DNA of 64,000 nt from Sulfuricurvum sp. Its GTDB lineage: Bacteria > Campylobacterota > Campylobacteria > Campylobacterales > Sulfurimonadaceae. Positions 1-9,670 of the stretch are shown here, piece by piece; the stretch's first letter is position 1, and each line of letters starts with the position of its first letter. Position numbers and translations under genes: made by a program. The stretch spans positions 1-64,000 of the forward strand of contig NZ_JALNYS010000014.1 of NCBI RefSeq assembly GCF_023229695.1, in the 5' to 3' direction. Under the pieces are notes generated by a model. It was not told where the DNA came from. It saw only the letters and a program-made list of their open reading frames with translations, and did no database searches.

Positions 1-127
1 CCGGGCAAAGCCCGTAAAGTGGCAGGGACAATTTGTCCCCTGCACCCCCCTGAAGCTACCCGTATCTTTCGGATACGGGAGATTACTAACCTTTTCGCAC
101 TTGTTGAGACAAGGTGCGTAACATCAG
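1..127 (+). repeat. Family A MITE-like repeat, copy 1 (left end outside window)
   Basis: This copy carries a series of short hairpins: the GGGACAATTTGTCCC palindrome, CCCGTATC/GATACGGG, and a terminal arm ending GTGCGTAACATCAG at 114-127. The same modules in the same order occur at 48300-48444, inverted at 9770-9873, and as a fragment at 6195-6289. The left end lies outside the window. An open frame over this stretch is not convincing as a gene. Confidence 0.8.
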
Positions 128-224
128 CTTGTTATACAGAACGCTTGCCGAGAAGGGGTATCGGATATAAACAAAGTTTGTCCATATATAGGTTATACTT
201 GCCGAAACCACATCAAAATTACCT

Positions 225-959
225 ATGGATGAAATAATGAAACAAAAAATTGGAAAATTTAAAAGCTCAATCGCTACTCTTGAACTCCAAGAGCGGGTAT
301 TAACGGAAAATACGCTGATTCTGGCTGAACCGGGTTCAGGGAAAACCCATCTGGCAAATAAAATCCGTGAATTTGTTATTGAGAACGGTATTTCTACCCT
401 TTATCTCGATTTTTCCGATCCGACTCCGGATCAGGTGGAAGAAAAATTCAAAACCAGCAGCGATTTTCACTATATACGGTTTGACGAAAGCGATGCGTTC
501 AATATCGCTCTAGATGAGGCGATCGCACAGCGCCACAACATCTATATGGCCGTTAGCCCCACCTTTTTTGCGAGCAAGCGGGAGATTAAAAGCAAGCTTT
601 CGCAGATGATGCAAAAAAGGGAGCTGTTGGAGAATTATTACTATATCATGCAAGAAATTACCAGTTTGGAAGGGTTTTATACCAAATTTGAAGATTTTAT
701 GTTCTATATTTTCGATCTGGTCAATCTTAAAAAATTCGGGTTGACCTTTTTGGCGCAGCCGCACGAGATGTTCGAAAACCCCCGTATCAAACTGCTGTTT
801 TCATTCCTTTTCATCGGTCGCTGCTCCAATGCCTATTATTATAATACGACCGTTTTGCGCAATATGAAACCGCATACCTTTTTGTATCAGCACCGTGTTG
901 ATAACCGCTCTCTCCTTTTCAATAATATTCAGAGTGATATCGTTTATATTGACGATTAA
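225..959 (+). CDS. P-loop ATPase of unknown role
   Basis: This is a 244-residue protein with one clear motif, a Walker A loop (AEPGSGKTH) near residue 34, so it should bind nucleotide. A hydrophobic strand ending in an acidic residue (STLYLDFSDP) follows about 30 residues later. The rest is rich in Phe and Tyr and matches no family I recognise. An in-frame second ATG at 237 is an equally possible start. It stands alone after a family A repeat and converges with the GGDEF/EAL gene. Its size suggests a AAA-type or STAND-like ATPase core without a C-terminal effector. Confidence 0.7.
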   Translation: MDEIMKQKIGKFKSSIATLELQERVLTENTLILAEPGSGKTHLANKIREFVIENGISTLYLDFSDPTPDQVEEKFKTSSDFHYIRFDESDAFNIALDEAIAQRHNIYMAVSPTFFASKREIKSKLSQMMQKRELLENYYYIMQEITSLEGFYTKFEDFMFYIFDLVNLKKFGLTFLAQPHEMFENPRIKLLFSFLFIGRCSNAYYYNTTVLRNMKPHTFLYQHRVDNRSLLFNNIQSDIVYIDD

Positions 960-975
960 TCTCGGTGATCCGTTC

Positions 976-3900
976 CTAAATGGACGGAATCCAGACATTG
1001 GCGTCTAGGTACTCTTCGTTTCGGTACATCGTTTCAAACTCTTCGGCTCGCAGCGGTTTGCTGTAGTAATATCCCTGTACTTCGTCACACCCCTGATCAC
1101 GTAGGTAACGCAGTTGTTCTGCCGTCTCTACCCCCTCGGCAATGGTTTGCAGTCCAAGACTGTGTGCCATATGGATAATCGCATCCACAATCGCTTTGTC
1201 CTCAGAATCGATACTGATATCACGGACAAACGACTGATCGATTTTAAGCTTGTAAATTTTGAATTGCTTGAGGTAACTTAAAGAAGAGTATCCCGTACCG
1301 AAATCATCGATGGACATTCGGATACCCCGTCCGTGCAGATTGGTCATTGTATTGATGGCGGCTTGCGGGTTATGCATGGCCACCCCTTCGGTGAGTTCCA
1401 GTTCCAGATATTCCGGGGGGAGGCCGGCTTCGTCGAGGATCCGGGTGACGAGATTGGGAAGATTGGTATGACGAAACTGTACGGCAGAGAGATTGACGGC
1501 CATGATCAGAGGGGGGATTGCGCTGTTGATCCACTCTTTTAACTGGTGTACCGCCGTGCGCATCACCCATTCGCCTATCGGCAATATCAGTCCGTTGTTT
1601 TCGGCAATCGGGATGAATTCGGCCGGAGAGATCACTCCAAATTCCGGGTGTTCCCATCGCAGCAGCGCCTCTGCTCCGACGATATGCCCGGTATGAAGGG
1701 ATATTTGCGGTTGATACACCAGATAGAGTTCGTTCCGTTCGAGTGCATGATAGAGCGCATTGCTCAGCTGTAGATTGCGGGTCGAGACGGTTTGCATCTC
1801 TTTGGTAAAGAAAGAGTAGGTATTGCGCCCCTCTTCTTTGGCACGGTACATCGCCGTATCGGCATTTTTGGAGAGGATTTCCATATCGGTGCCGTCGGTA
1901 GGATAGAGGGCGATCCCCAAAGAGCCGGTGACGGTCAGTTCATGCTGTTCGATATGAAAAGGGCGGGAGATACATTCGAGTAATTTTTGTGCAACATTAG
2001 CCGCTCCGTCGGCATGGGTATCGGGGAGCAATAAGATAAATTCATCTCCCCCCAACCGTGAAAGGGTATCTTCTTCACGCAGCATGCTCCGGATCCGTTT
2101 GGCCAGCTCGATCAGCAGAACGTCTCCGTAACTGTGCCCGAGAGAATCGTTAATCTCTTTGAAATGATCCAGATCGAGAAAGATCAGGGCAAAATTATTT
2201 TGGTGCCGTTTTGCCGATTTTAGGGTAAATTGAAAATGTTCGCTCAGTTGCCGACGATTGGGCAATCCGGTAAGGGGATCAAAATTCGCCAGATAATGGA
2301 TATTTTTTTCCGACTCTTTTTTTTCGCTGATGTCCTCTTCGATAGCAATATAATGGGTGATTTGATGATCATCGTCAAAGACGGGGGAGATATTGATCGA
2401 GTAGCTGTATTCGGTTCCGTCTTTACGCCGATTTTGAAATTCACCGTGCCATCGATTGCCGCAGGTGATCTGGGCCCACATCGTATCATACGCACCGTAG
2501 GGGGTATTTCCGGATTGGAGAAAACGGGGATTTTTACCGATGACTTCGGCTTGTGTATATCCGGTGGTTTGGACAAATGCGGCATTGACGTATTCAATAG
2601 TGGCTTTATAATCGGTAATAATAATGGTATTTGAGCTTTGCTCGATCGCTTGCGAGAGTTTGAAGAGCTGTTTTTCTGCCTCTTTATGGGCCGTGATATC
2701 TTCATATACCCCTAAAATACCGATAATCTCATTGGCTTCATTCCGAAAAGGGACTTTGGAGGTGCGCAGCCATATCGTTTGTCCGTCCGGTGTCGTTTGC
2801 GGTTCTTCAAAGAAGAGTTTGGGGTGGCCCGATTCGAGGATGCGGCGATCATCGGCCTGATAGAGTTCGGCTTGTCCCTTCCAGACCAATTGGGTATCGT
2901 TTTTACCGATGATGTTTTGGGGGGCAGCTTCTCCGGCATCTTTGGCAAAAATTTGGTTGCACCCTAAATAGTTCAAATGGGTATCTTTCCAAAAAATGCG
3001 AACGGGTGCCGTATTGATGATGCTCATGAGGAGATTGTACGAATTTTTCAATCCCTCTTCCGCATTCTTGCGAGCCTCTTCGTGCGCATAGACGGTGAGG
3101 GCATGATCGATATCGGCGGTCATTTCAAGGAGGAGATTGCGTGTCAGTTCATCGAAGGCGTCTTCTTCAGCGGCATAGAGGTTAAAGGTCCCGATGATGC
3201 GGCCGTTTTTGTGCAGCGGCAGTGCGGCCGAAGCTTTCAACCCATACTCGATACTCCGTTCATGCCAAGGTTTTGTAAGGGGATTGGACTGAAAGTTTTG
3301 ACACCAAAACGGATGATCCTCACGACAGACAATGCCGCTTGGACCGTTTCCGTTCGGGTGGTCCGAATCGATCGAGATGTGCAAATATTTGATATAATCG
3401 CTTCCTTGACCGTAATAGGCGACCGGGTTGAGCCTTTGGGTCTGTTCATCGATTATCCCGATCCAGACTAATTTCATATTGCTATGGGTAACGGCATTTT
3501 CACAGATTTTAGGGAACAACTCTGCGGCGTTTCTTGAGCGGATGATGGCCTCATTGCACTGGCTGAGTGCGGCATAGAGCTGACCGGTATGAAGATTGTT
3601 TTTTTCGGCCTCTTTGCGTTTGGCATCCAGAAGAGAGAGTTTGATCTGTGTCGCTGAGAGCCATCCGAGAATACTGTTTCCCATCCCTTCGGCTACCGAT
3701 ATCGTCGAAGAGAAATTTCCGCTTCCGATGAGAGAAATCTGCGTATAGAGCTGATTCAAAGATCCCCCCAGAGTTAAATGCAGCGCCCGATAAGTACGCC
3801 AAAACAGCAAGAGGAGAAACATTCCGAAAAAGATAAAAACGATCCGCATCCCGGTCGCCGTGTTCTCGGCACAGTGCACATTTTCCAGCGTCCGTTTATC

Positions 3901-4488
3901 CATCATATCATGAACGTCGCTGATCGGCTGCATGATGGCGGCTTTGGCGTGATGAAACGAAGCGTTGTATAAAAGTCGAATGGCCAGCTCACGATCGGAT
4001 GCGCAGAGGGAGATTGCCCTAGACTCAATATCGGCCAATGCATCGGATGATCTTTTGGATTCGGAGAGTTTTGCATATTCTGCCGCTGTAAAACCGCTTT
4101 GGCGTATCAGTTCGAGTAACGGGATGGATTTGGAGCTATAAGGACGGGGACGCCGGTCATTGGGGCCGATTAAATCCCAGTATACCTTATAATAATTGAC
4201 GGGACGGGGAGCCGTGCCATTACGGATCGCAAGAATCTCTTCAAAATGACGTTTGTAGAGGGGATTTTTGGTGATGACATAGCTGCGCGCCATTCGGGTG
4301 AGATCATCGGAACTTTGGCGCAATTCGTTGATGAGCATGTGCGATTGCAGACGCAGTTCATTGGCATCATCGATCTTTTTTTCCGATTGAACATAGAGGA
4401 AAAAAGTGACGGAAAAAACGGTAAATAGAGCCACTGTCTGCCAGAGGCTGCGATAAAACTGGGGCAATCGGCTATTTGACATGTCCAT
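976..4488 (-). CDS. membrane GAF-PAS-PAS-GGDEF-EAL cyclic-di-GMP protein
   Basis: The protein has about 1170 residues and probably both makes and degrades c-di-GMP at the inner membrane. One transmembrane helix lies near residues 16-35 and a second near 213-230, bounding a periplasmic region. A GAF domain follows (about 310-465), then two PAS/PAC units (about 485-730), GGDEF with an intact GGDEF motif, and EAL with an intact EALLRW. Both catalytic signatures are kept, so it may be bifunctional with sensing deciding the direction. The frame opens upstream at a TTG (4539), but the ATG at 4488 or 4482 is the more likely start. It is monocistronic. Confidence 0.9.
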   Translation of the reverse strand: MDMSNSRLPQFYRSLWQTVALFTVFSVTFFLYVQSEKKIDDANELRLQSHMLINELRQSSDDLTRMARSYVITKNPLYKRHFEEILAIRNGTAPRPVNYYKVYWDLIGPNDRRPRPYSSKSIPLLELIRQSGFTAAEYAKLSESKRSSDALADIESRAISLCASDRELAIRLLYNASFHHAKAAIMQPISDVHDMMDKRTLENVHCAENTATGMRIVFIFFGMFLLLLFWRTYRALHLTLGGSLNQLYTQISLIGSGNFSSTISVAEGMGNSILGWLSATQIKLSLLDAKRKEAEKNNLHTGQLYAALSQCNEAIIRSRNAAELFPKICENAVTHSNMKLVWIGIIDEQTQRLNPVAYYGQGSDYIKYLHISIDSDHPNGNGPSGIVCREDHPFWCQNFQSNPLTKPWHERSIEYGLKASAALPLHKNGRIIGTFNLYAAEEDAFDELTRNLLLEMTADIDHALTVYAHEEARKNAEEGLKNSYNLLMSIINTAPVRIFWKDTHLNYLGCNQIFAKDAGEAAPQNIIGKNDTQLVWKGQAELYQADDRRILESGHPKLFFEEPQTTPDGQTIWLRTSKVPFRNEANEIIGILGVYEDITAHKEAEKQLFKLSQAIEQSSNTIIITDYKATIEYVNAAFVQTTGYTQAEVIGKNPRFLQSGNTPYGAYDTMWAQITCGNRWHGEFQNRRKDGTEYSYSINISPVFDDDHQITHYIAIEEDISEKKESEKNIHYLANFDPLTGLPNRRQLSEHFQFTLKSAKRHQNNFALIFLDLDHFKEINDSLGHSYGDVLLIELAKRIRSMLREEDTLSRLGGDEFILLLPDTHADGAANVAQKLLECISRPFHIEQHELTVTGSLGIALYPTDGTDMEILSKNADTAMYRAKEEGRNTYSFFTKEMQTVSTRNLQLSNALYHALERNELYLVYQPQISLHTGHIVGAEALLRWEHPEFGVISPAEFIPIAENNGLILPIGEWVMRTAVHQLKEWINSAIPPLIMAVNLSAVQFRHTNLPNLVTRILDEAGLPPEYLELELTEGVAMHNPQAAINTMTNLHGRGIRMSIDDFGTGYSSLSYLKQFKIYKLKIDQSFVRDISIDSEDKAIVDAIIHMAHSLGLQTIAEGVETAEQLRYLRDQGCDEVQGYYYSKPLRAEEFETMYRNEEYLDANVWIPSI

Positions 4489-4632
4489 ACGTACCACTTG
4501 ATGAATAAAATTAAAACTATCTCTATTAGTGTATAGCAATTCTTTAAAAAATGGCCTGTTAATTCAGGATTACATAATCCGCTAAAGAGGATATTTGAGT
4601 GGGAAGTGTTTGTCATAATCGCTTAAAACGGC

Positions 4633-4638
4633 TATAAT
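4633..4638 (+). promoter_or_regulatory. -10 box upstream of yebC
   Basis: A perfect TATAAT lies about 30 bases before the yebC ATG, followed by the ribosome site AGGAG near 4655. No strong -35 is visible, as is usual for Campylobacterota housekeeping promoters. Confidence 0.55.
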
Positions 4639-4667
4639 TCCGCTAATTATTCACAGGAGCATACCGT

Positions 4668-5375
4668 ATGGGAAGAGCGTTTGAATACCGTAAAGCGGCA
4701 AAGATGAAGCGTTGGGGAAATATGTCGAGAGTATTTCCGAAATTGGGCAAAATCATTACGATGGCGGCCAAAGAGGGGGGTGATGATCCCGACATGAACC
4801 CGAAACTCCGTACTGCAATCCTGACGGCAAAAGCGCAAAATATGCCAAAAGACAATATTGAAGCGGCAATCAAACGGGCTTCGGGCAAAGATGCCATTTC
4901 ATTGGCTGAAATGAATATTGAAGGAAAAGGGCCTCACGGCGTACTCGTTTTTGTCGAGTGCGCCACCGATAACAATGCCCGGACGATTTCGAATGTACGG
5001 ACGATTTTCGGTCGTGCCAAGGGAGAGACCCTGAACAACGGTTCTTTGGAGTTTATGTTCAGCCGCAAAGCGGTATTTCGATTTCCTAAGCCGGCAACGG
5101 ATCTCGAAGAGCTTGAATTTGCCCTCATCGATGCCGGGATCGAAAGCATCGAAGAAGAAGAGGGTGAAGTCAGCGTCTACGGTGAATATACGGCATTTGG
5201 CGCATTGTCCGCCGAACTGGAAACTATGGGGATTACACCCGACAGTGCCGCATTGGAACGGATTGCAAACTCTCCGGTAGAATTTAGTGACGAGCAGATG
5301 GCCGATATCGAAAAGTTGATCGAGAAACTCGAAGAGGACGACGACGTTCAGGCCGTCTACACTAATATCGCCTAA
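4668..5375 (+). CDS. yebC: YebC/PmpR family DNA-binding regulator or translation factor
   Basis: This is a full-length 235-residue DUF28 protein. It opens with the family signature (MGRAFEYRKAAKMKRWGNMSRVF in outline) and has the typical KDNIEAAIKRASGK helix and the GPHGVLVFVECATDN strand. Family members are described as transcription regulators, and more recently as factors that relieve ribosome stalling. The C-terminus is strongly acidic. The start is fixed by AGGAG ten bases upstream and by the conserved N-terminus. It is a single-gene unit with a TATAAT box in front. Confidence 0.95.
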   Translation: MGRAFEYRKAAKMKRWGNMSRVFPKLGKIITMAAKEGGDDPDMNPKLRTAILTAKAQNMPKDNIEAAIKRASGKDAISLAEMNIEGKGPHGVLVFVECATDNNARTISNVRTIFGRAKGETLNNGSLEFMFSRKAVFRFPKPATDLEELEFALIDAGIESIEEEEGEVSVYGEYTAFGALSAELETMGITPDSAALERIANSPVEFSDEQMADIEKLIEKLEEDDDVQAVYTNIA

Positions 5376-5381
5376 TTTCTC

Positions 5382-5394
5382 CCCCTTCGGGGTG
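5382..5394 (+). terminator. possible terminator hairpin after yebC
   Basis: A short GC-only stem (CCCC/GGGG around a CTTC-like loop) lies a few bases after the yebC stop. No T-run follows directly, so termination is only suggested. Confidence 0.35.
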
Positions 5395-5482
5395 TAAATC
5401 TCCGTTTTATCACCTCTTTATCACTTCACAACCGTTTATACGTTATACTTCGTTCCCTTAAATTACCACAACAGGAGAATGA

Positions 5483-6046
5483 ATGAGATTTTCAGGATAC
5501 GCTAAAGCGGCCCTTATGGCATCTTTATTACTTGGATCTGCATTGAATGCAAAAGAGTTTAAGGTGCTCCCTATACTTGATGGCGGTTTTTGCCCTAAAC
5601 CGCAGGTAGGCGTGTCGTTAGGCTACACGAATTTTAAGCACATTGATGCGCAGGGGACTACGGTCGGTGCGGAGATCACATTTGACTGCCCGGTATTTAC
5701 CTTGCCGTGGGATAACCTCCGGCAGCAAATTATGGTCAATCAGTTTAATGGAAACGGAATCAATCTGACGAGTATTGAATTGAACCCGTATTACATCATT
5801 GATCTGGGGAACGGTCTGGATTGGGGATTCGGTCCGGGATGGGGGGTGATTTTCTCCGATACCTATAAACGCGACGTTGCCTTTTCGGTTCAGGCGGGGA
5901 CCGGTCTGCAATACAGTATCGATCATAAGTATTATGCGGGTGCCGATATGCGATGGCAGTGGACCCAAGCTATCGATATCGCTCCGGGTGTGACGGAAAC
6001 ATTGGACAACTACCGCGCTCAGGTTAAAGTCGGATACCGGTTTTAA
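5483..6046 (+). CDS. secreted outer-membrane beta-barrel-like protein
   Basis: This 187-residue protein begins with a signal peptide (residues 1 to about 23, ending SALNA). The rest alternates polar and aromatic residues, as in beta strands of a small barrel, and ends in GYRF, the terminal aromatic typical of proteins inserted by BamA. Two cysteines (CPKP and FDCP) could form a disulfide. A good ribosome site (AGGAG) precedes the ATG. Function is unknown. It stands alone between yebC and a repeat cluster. Confidence 0.75.
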   Translation: MRFSGYAKAALMASLLLGSALNAKEFKVLPILDGGFCPKPQVGVSLGYTNFKHIDAQGTTVGAEITFDCPVFTLPWDNLRQQIMVNQFNGNGINLTSIELNPYYIIDLGNGLDWGFGPGWGVIFSDTYKRDVAFSVQAGTGLQYSIDHKYYAGADMRWQWTQAIDIAPGVTETLDNYRAQVKVGYRF

Positions 6047-6080
6047 TTTTTTACTTATGGTACGCACTCGATTCGTTTTC

Positions 6081-6153
6081 CGTCATCCTCGGGCTTGACC
6101 CGGGGATCCATCCCCATAAGAGAGCTGGATTCCCGATCAAGTCGGGAATGACG
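6081..6153. repeat. Family B inverted-end repeat, copy 1
   Basis: This 73-bp unit begins CGTCATCC and ends GGAATGACG, so its ends are inverted repeats. Internal arms GGGCTTGACCC and GATCAAGTC also pair. Relatives lie at 9671-9736 and 28900-28990. Confidence 0.75.
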
Positions 6154-6194
6154 AAGCCAAAGGCAACTTTGAATGGCTCAAATCAATCTTTAAT

Positions 6195-6289
6195 TACCCC
6201 CCTAAAGCTTCCCGTATCTTTCGGATACGGGAGATTACTGACCTTTTCGCACTTTTTAACGAATGTCCCTACAACCCCCAAAACATCAG
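6195..6289 (+). repeat. Family A repeat, internal fragment (copy 2)
   Basis: This fragment shares the CCCCCCTAAAGCT, CCCGTATCTTTCGGATACGGG and GATTACT modules with copies 1 and 4. It then diverges and ends with the AACATCAG terminus. The stop codon of the neighbouring transglycosylase lies within that terminus. Confidence 0.7.
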
Positions 6290-6957
6290 TCGTGCGAAGG
6301 GTCCTCTTTCGTATAGTGGATCTTGGCATCAAGGAGCAAGGTTTTGGCAAATTGGGATTTTGCCCCGGAGGGGAAATGGGGATCTTTGAGTAAAACGGAG
6401 AGTTTTGTCGTTTTATTTTTTTCAATCAGGCGACGGAGGGTCCCCTCCCCCGATGCATAGGCAAAATCGGCCAGATACCAGGTTCCGAACTCTTTTTTCA
6501 AGCTTAAGAGCAATCGGATAATCGCGTCGGTAGAACGCCCCGCATTGAGCCGCTCATCTCTCTTTTTTTGTACCGTGAGACCGAAATTTCGGGCACTTTG
6601 TTTGGTCAATTGCCATAATCCCGCCGTACCGTACCCGTGGGCATTGGGCTGGAATTTGGATTCGGAATAGGGGATCAGTGCGAAGAAGAGGGGGATCCCT
6701 GCGGCTTCAAACTTCTCTTCCACTTTCCGGTACTCCTCCTGCGTCATCTGATAGCGGTTGTATAAGGTCGTATACCCTGTTTGATAGCGCTCTTTTATAT
6801 CAAAAAGGGGGCGAATCTGATCCAGTTCTTCGGTCGATTCCAAACTCTTGAGCGAAGCGTTAATCGCTTCGTTGGCAGGAACGGCATAGAGGGATTGGGT
6901 TCCAACCCATCCGAGCAGAAAGAGAAAAAATATCGCCTTTACTATACTATCGGGCAT
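6286..6957 (-). CDS. lytic transglycosylase, SLT domain
   Basis: This 223-residue exported enzyme should cleave peptidoglycan glycan strands. A hydrophobic signal segment occupies residues 5-25. The SLT fold follows with the catalytic glutamate in PYSESKF, then GYGTAGLWQLT and the FAYASGEG motif. The start ATG lies two bases after the upstream MFS stop, so the two are probably co-transcribed. The stop TGA is contributed by the end of the family A repeat (CTGATG), so the C-terminus may have been reset by that insertion. It could be part of a longer ancestral transglycosylase. Confidence 0.85.
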   Translation of the reverse strand: MPDSIVKAIFFLFLLGWVGTQSLYAVPANEAINASLKSLESTEELDQIRPLFDIKERYQTGYTTLYNRYQMTQEEYRKVEEKFEAAGIPLFFALIPYSESKFQPNAHGYGTAGLWQLTKQSARNFGLTVQKKRDERLNAGRSTDAIIRLLLSLKKEFGTWYLADFAYASGEGTLRRLIEKNKTTKLSVLLKDPHFPSGAKSQFAKTLLLDAKIHYTKEDPSHD

Positions 6958-6959
6958 GG

Positions 6960-8189
6960 TTAGGCTTCGATGTAATCGAGATCTTTGTGAAATGTCTCAT
7001 GGGTATAGTAGAGGGCCACAATCCCCAGTGCAAAACAGACGATGCCGACGATTGCTCCCGCGCCAAGTATCCCATAGCTCTCTTTCAGGAAGATAAATGA
7101 TGTGGTAATAGGGACGACCGCACCGCGAACAAAATTGGGGGCGGTCGTAGCGACGGTGGCACGGATATTGGTCCCGAACTGCTCCGCCGCCATCGTGATA
7201 AACAGCGCCCAGTAGCCGCAAAAAACACCCAGAGCAAAGCAGCTCCAGTAAAACGTATCGGCACTGGCACCGTGCAGGGTGTAAAACCACAAGACGCTAA
7301 GGACGGAGAAGAACAAAAAGAGGGCAAACGCTTTTTTACGGCTGCGCAGTTTTTGGGAGAGATAACCGCTTCCGAAGTCACCGATGGCCAGACCGATGTA
7401 GCAGTACATCAGTGCCTGCCCCGCAGTGACCGGTTCGGTAATCTCCAACGCTTTTCCGAATTCCGGCGAGAACATCACCAAAACCCCGACAACAAACCAC
7501 AGCGGTATTCCGATCGCGATCGCTTTGAGATATTTGCTTAAAAGTTTTCGGTTGGAGAACAAAGAGAGAAAATCTCCCCGCTTGATATCTTCGCTGAGAT
7601 TATGCTCAAACATCCCCGATTCGCGTACTTTCATCCGTAGTACCAAAAGGGAGAACCCGAGGATCCCGCCGATAATGTAGGCGTTGCGCCAGTCGAATTC
7701 TTTGGCGACAAGGTTTGCCGCGACGACCCCCAGTACGCCGAAGCTTGCAATCGTCATGATCCCGTATCCGCGCAGCTCTTTGGGGAGGATTTCGGCGACG
7801 AGGGTCACACCCGCCCCCAGTTCTCCGGCCAGACCGATTCCGGCGATGAAACGAAGGAGAGCATATTGCTCAACGTTGGTGACGAAGGCGTTAAGAAAAT
7901 TGGCGACCGAATAGAGGATAATCGAGGCGAACAGGACCGAAAGGCGCCCTTTTTTATCCCCGAGCATCCCCCAGATGATCCCACCGATGAGCATCCCCCC
8001 CATCTGCATGTTGAGGATGATAGACCCCCACGAGGTAATCTGATCAGCCTCTAGGCCGAGTTCGGTCAGACTCGCGACGCGGACGACTCCGAAAAGGATT
8101 AGATCGTAGATATCGACGAAATACCCCATTGCGATGACGATGACGGGGAGGGTTAGAACGGTTCGTGCCGTAGAGAGCGCACTTCTCAT
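6960..8189 (-). CDS. MFS transporter, metabolite:proton symporter type
   Basis: About 409 residues with twelve predicted helices. The loop 2-3 signature of the major facilitator superfamily is present (WGMLGDKKGRLS). The first helices read FVDIYDLILFGVV, which resembles the metabolite-H+ symporter and sialate branches, but the substrate cannot be told. The frame is open further upstream, but the ATG at 8189 makes a four-base ATGA overlap with the APC permease stop. I take that as the start, with translational coupling. The upstream in-frame residues merely read through the neighbour's C-terminus. Confidence 0.88.
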   Translation of the reverse strand: MRSALSTARTVLTLPVIVIAMGYFVDIYDLILFGVVRVASLTELGLEADQITSWGSIILNMQMGGMLIGGIIWGMLGDKKGRLSVLFASIILYSVANFLNAFVTNVEQYALLRFIAGIGLAGELGAGVTLVAEILPKELRGYGIMTIASFGVLGVVAANLVAKEFDWRNAYIIGGILGFSLLVLRMKVRESGMFEHNLSEDIKRGDFLSLFSNRKLLSKYLKAIAIGIPLWFVVGVLVMFSPEFGKALEITEPVTAGQALMYCYIGLAIGDFGSGYLSQKLRSRKKAFALFLFFSVLSVLWFYTLHGASADTFYWSCFALGVFCGYWALFITMAAEQFGTNIRATVATTAPNFVRGAVVPITTSFIFLKESYGILGAGAIVGIVCFALGIVALYYTHETFHKDLDYIEA

Positions 8190-9553
8190 GCGGCAGCTCC
8201 TCTTTTGGTACCGTAAAAGGCATAAATCACCATTCCGATCAGGGACCATCCGATAAACCGTAGCCACGTATCAAACGGCAGCCCCGCCATCATGAAAATG
8301 ATCAGAATGAAATTAAGCGGCATCAGGATTTTGAACGCAGGGACCTTGAACGTGGGATTGATCGTATTTTGACGGCGTAACACGATGATCGCGACCGCAA
8401 CCATCAGATAGGCGAACAAAGTCCCGATATTGACCAGTTCGGCGAGCGTTTTGAGGGGGATAAGCCCCGCCATAATACTCAAAAGAGCCCCGCCGATCAG
8501 GGTTGCCTTATACGGGGTGTTGAACTTCGGATGAATCTCACTCAACGTTTTGGGGAGCAGGCCGTCGCGTGCGAGGGCGAACAGAATACGGGTAAACCCA
8601 AGCCCCATGACCAGCATGACGGTCGTGATCGTGATGACCGCCCCCAGCGCAATGATGTTGGCGGCGAACGGTTCGTTCACTTTATAAAGGGCGAATGCGA
8701 GGGCATCGGGGACGTTTAGTTCCTGATAGGGGACGATCGCGGTGAGGGTGAAGCTCACGAGGATGAAAAAGACGACCGAGAGGGCCAGTGAGAGGATCAG
8801 CCCCATCGGGATGTTTTTCGTCGGGTTTTTCGTCTCTTCGGCGACGGTGCTGATCGCGTCAAATCCCAGATAGGCGAAAATGATCAACGCCGCACCGTGC
8901 CAGACCCCTTCCCATCCGAACGGTAAGAAGTTCGAAAGGTTGTTAAAATCGACGTGCGGCAGCCCGACCACGACGAACGTGACCAATACGGCAAGTTTGA
9001 TGAAAACAATCGCGGTGTTGACCCGTGCGCTCTCTTTGATCCCGATGGCCAAGAGGAGGAAAATCGCCAGGATGATCCCGAACGCGCTGATGTCGATGTA
9101 GGTGCCGTTGGCGGGGTTGTACGCCCCGCTGAGCGCCTGCGGCATATGTATCCCCATGCTGTTTTCGAGAAAACGGCGCAGATACCCCGACCACCCGGTA
9201 GCGACGGCGGCGGTCGCCACTCCGTATTCGAGGAGGAGGTTCCACCCCACAAACCAGGCAAACACCTCCCCCAACGAAGCGAACGTAAAGCTGTACGCAC
9301 TCCCCGCCACCGGAAAGGCCGAACTCAGCTCCGCATAGATGAGGGCGGTAATCCCGATCATCACGGCTCCGAGCAAAAACGACAGGACGATCGCCGGTCC
9401 CGCCATCGTCGCAGCCGCTTGCCCGGTAATGACGAAAATACCCGCTCCGATAACCGCTCCGACGCCGATAAATGTAACGTCCATCAGCCCCAGTCGGCGA
9501 TGAAACTCTCCGGGTGCACCGGACATGTCTTTTTTACGAAAAATATCTTTCAT
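8186..9553 (-). CDS. APC-family amino acid permease (CAT/YfnA-like)
   Basis: A 455-residue integral membrane protein with about twelve helices. The N-terminal GVGAVIGAGIFVITGQAA is the glycine-rich substrate-binding segment of the APC superfamily. FAYLGFDAISTVAEE in the middle is typical of the cationic amino acid transporter branch. Its GC content is somewhat higher than the neighbours'. It is the first gene of a three-gene run with the MFS transporter and the transglycosylase. Specificity cannot be assigned from sequence. Confidence 0.9.
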   Translation of the reverse strand: MKDIFRKKDMSGAPGEFHRRLGLMDVTFIGVGAVIGAGIFVITGQAAATMAGPAIVLSFLLGAVMIGITALIYAELSSAFPVAGSAYSFTFASLGEVFAWFVGWNLLLEYGVATAAVATGWSGYLRRFLENSMGIHMPQALSGAYNPANGTYIDISAFGIILAIFLLLAIGIKESARVNTAIVFIKLAVLVTFVVVGLPHVDFNNLSNFLPFGWEGVWHGAALIIFAYLGFDAISTVAEETKNPTKNIPMGLILSLALSVVFFILVSFTLTAIVPYQELNVPDALAFALYKVNEPFAANIIALGAVITITTVMLVMGLGFTRILFALARDGLLPKTLSEIHPKFNTPYKATLIGGALLSIMAGLIPLKTLAELVNIGTLFAYLMVAVAIIVLRRQNTINPTFKVPAFKILMPLNFILIIFMMAGLPFDTWLRFIGWSLIGMVIYAFYGTKRGAAA

Positions 9554-9670
9554 AGACTCCCCATCTTGAATAAGTTGTTTATTGTAGTGAAATTCAACTT
9601 AATAGCTAACTTTAAGTACCTTCCTTTAACTGGTCCTTTAATACCAAACTTTATTAACTAGGCATACTCT

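Noticed and set aside
19..237. 72-residue open frame at the left edge
   Set aside because: It translates the family A repeat modules and has no ribosome site; the same sequence recurs at other places without being coding.
4489..4539. TTG start of the GGDEF/EAL protein
   Set aside because: It adds residues with no family support, and ATG codons at 4488 and 4482 begin the natural N-terminus before the first membrane helix.
8954..9661. 235-residue plus-strand frame
   Set aside because: It is a shadow of the APC permease, with low-complexity charged residues typical of an antisense reading.
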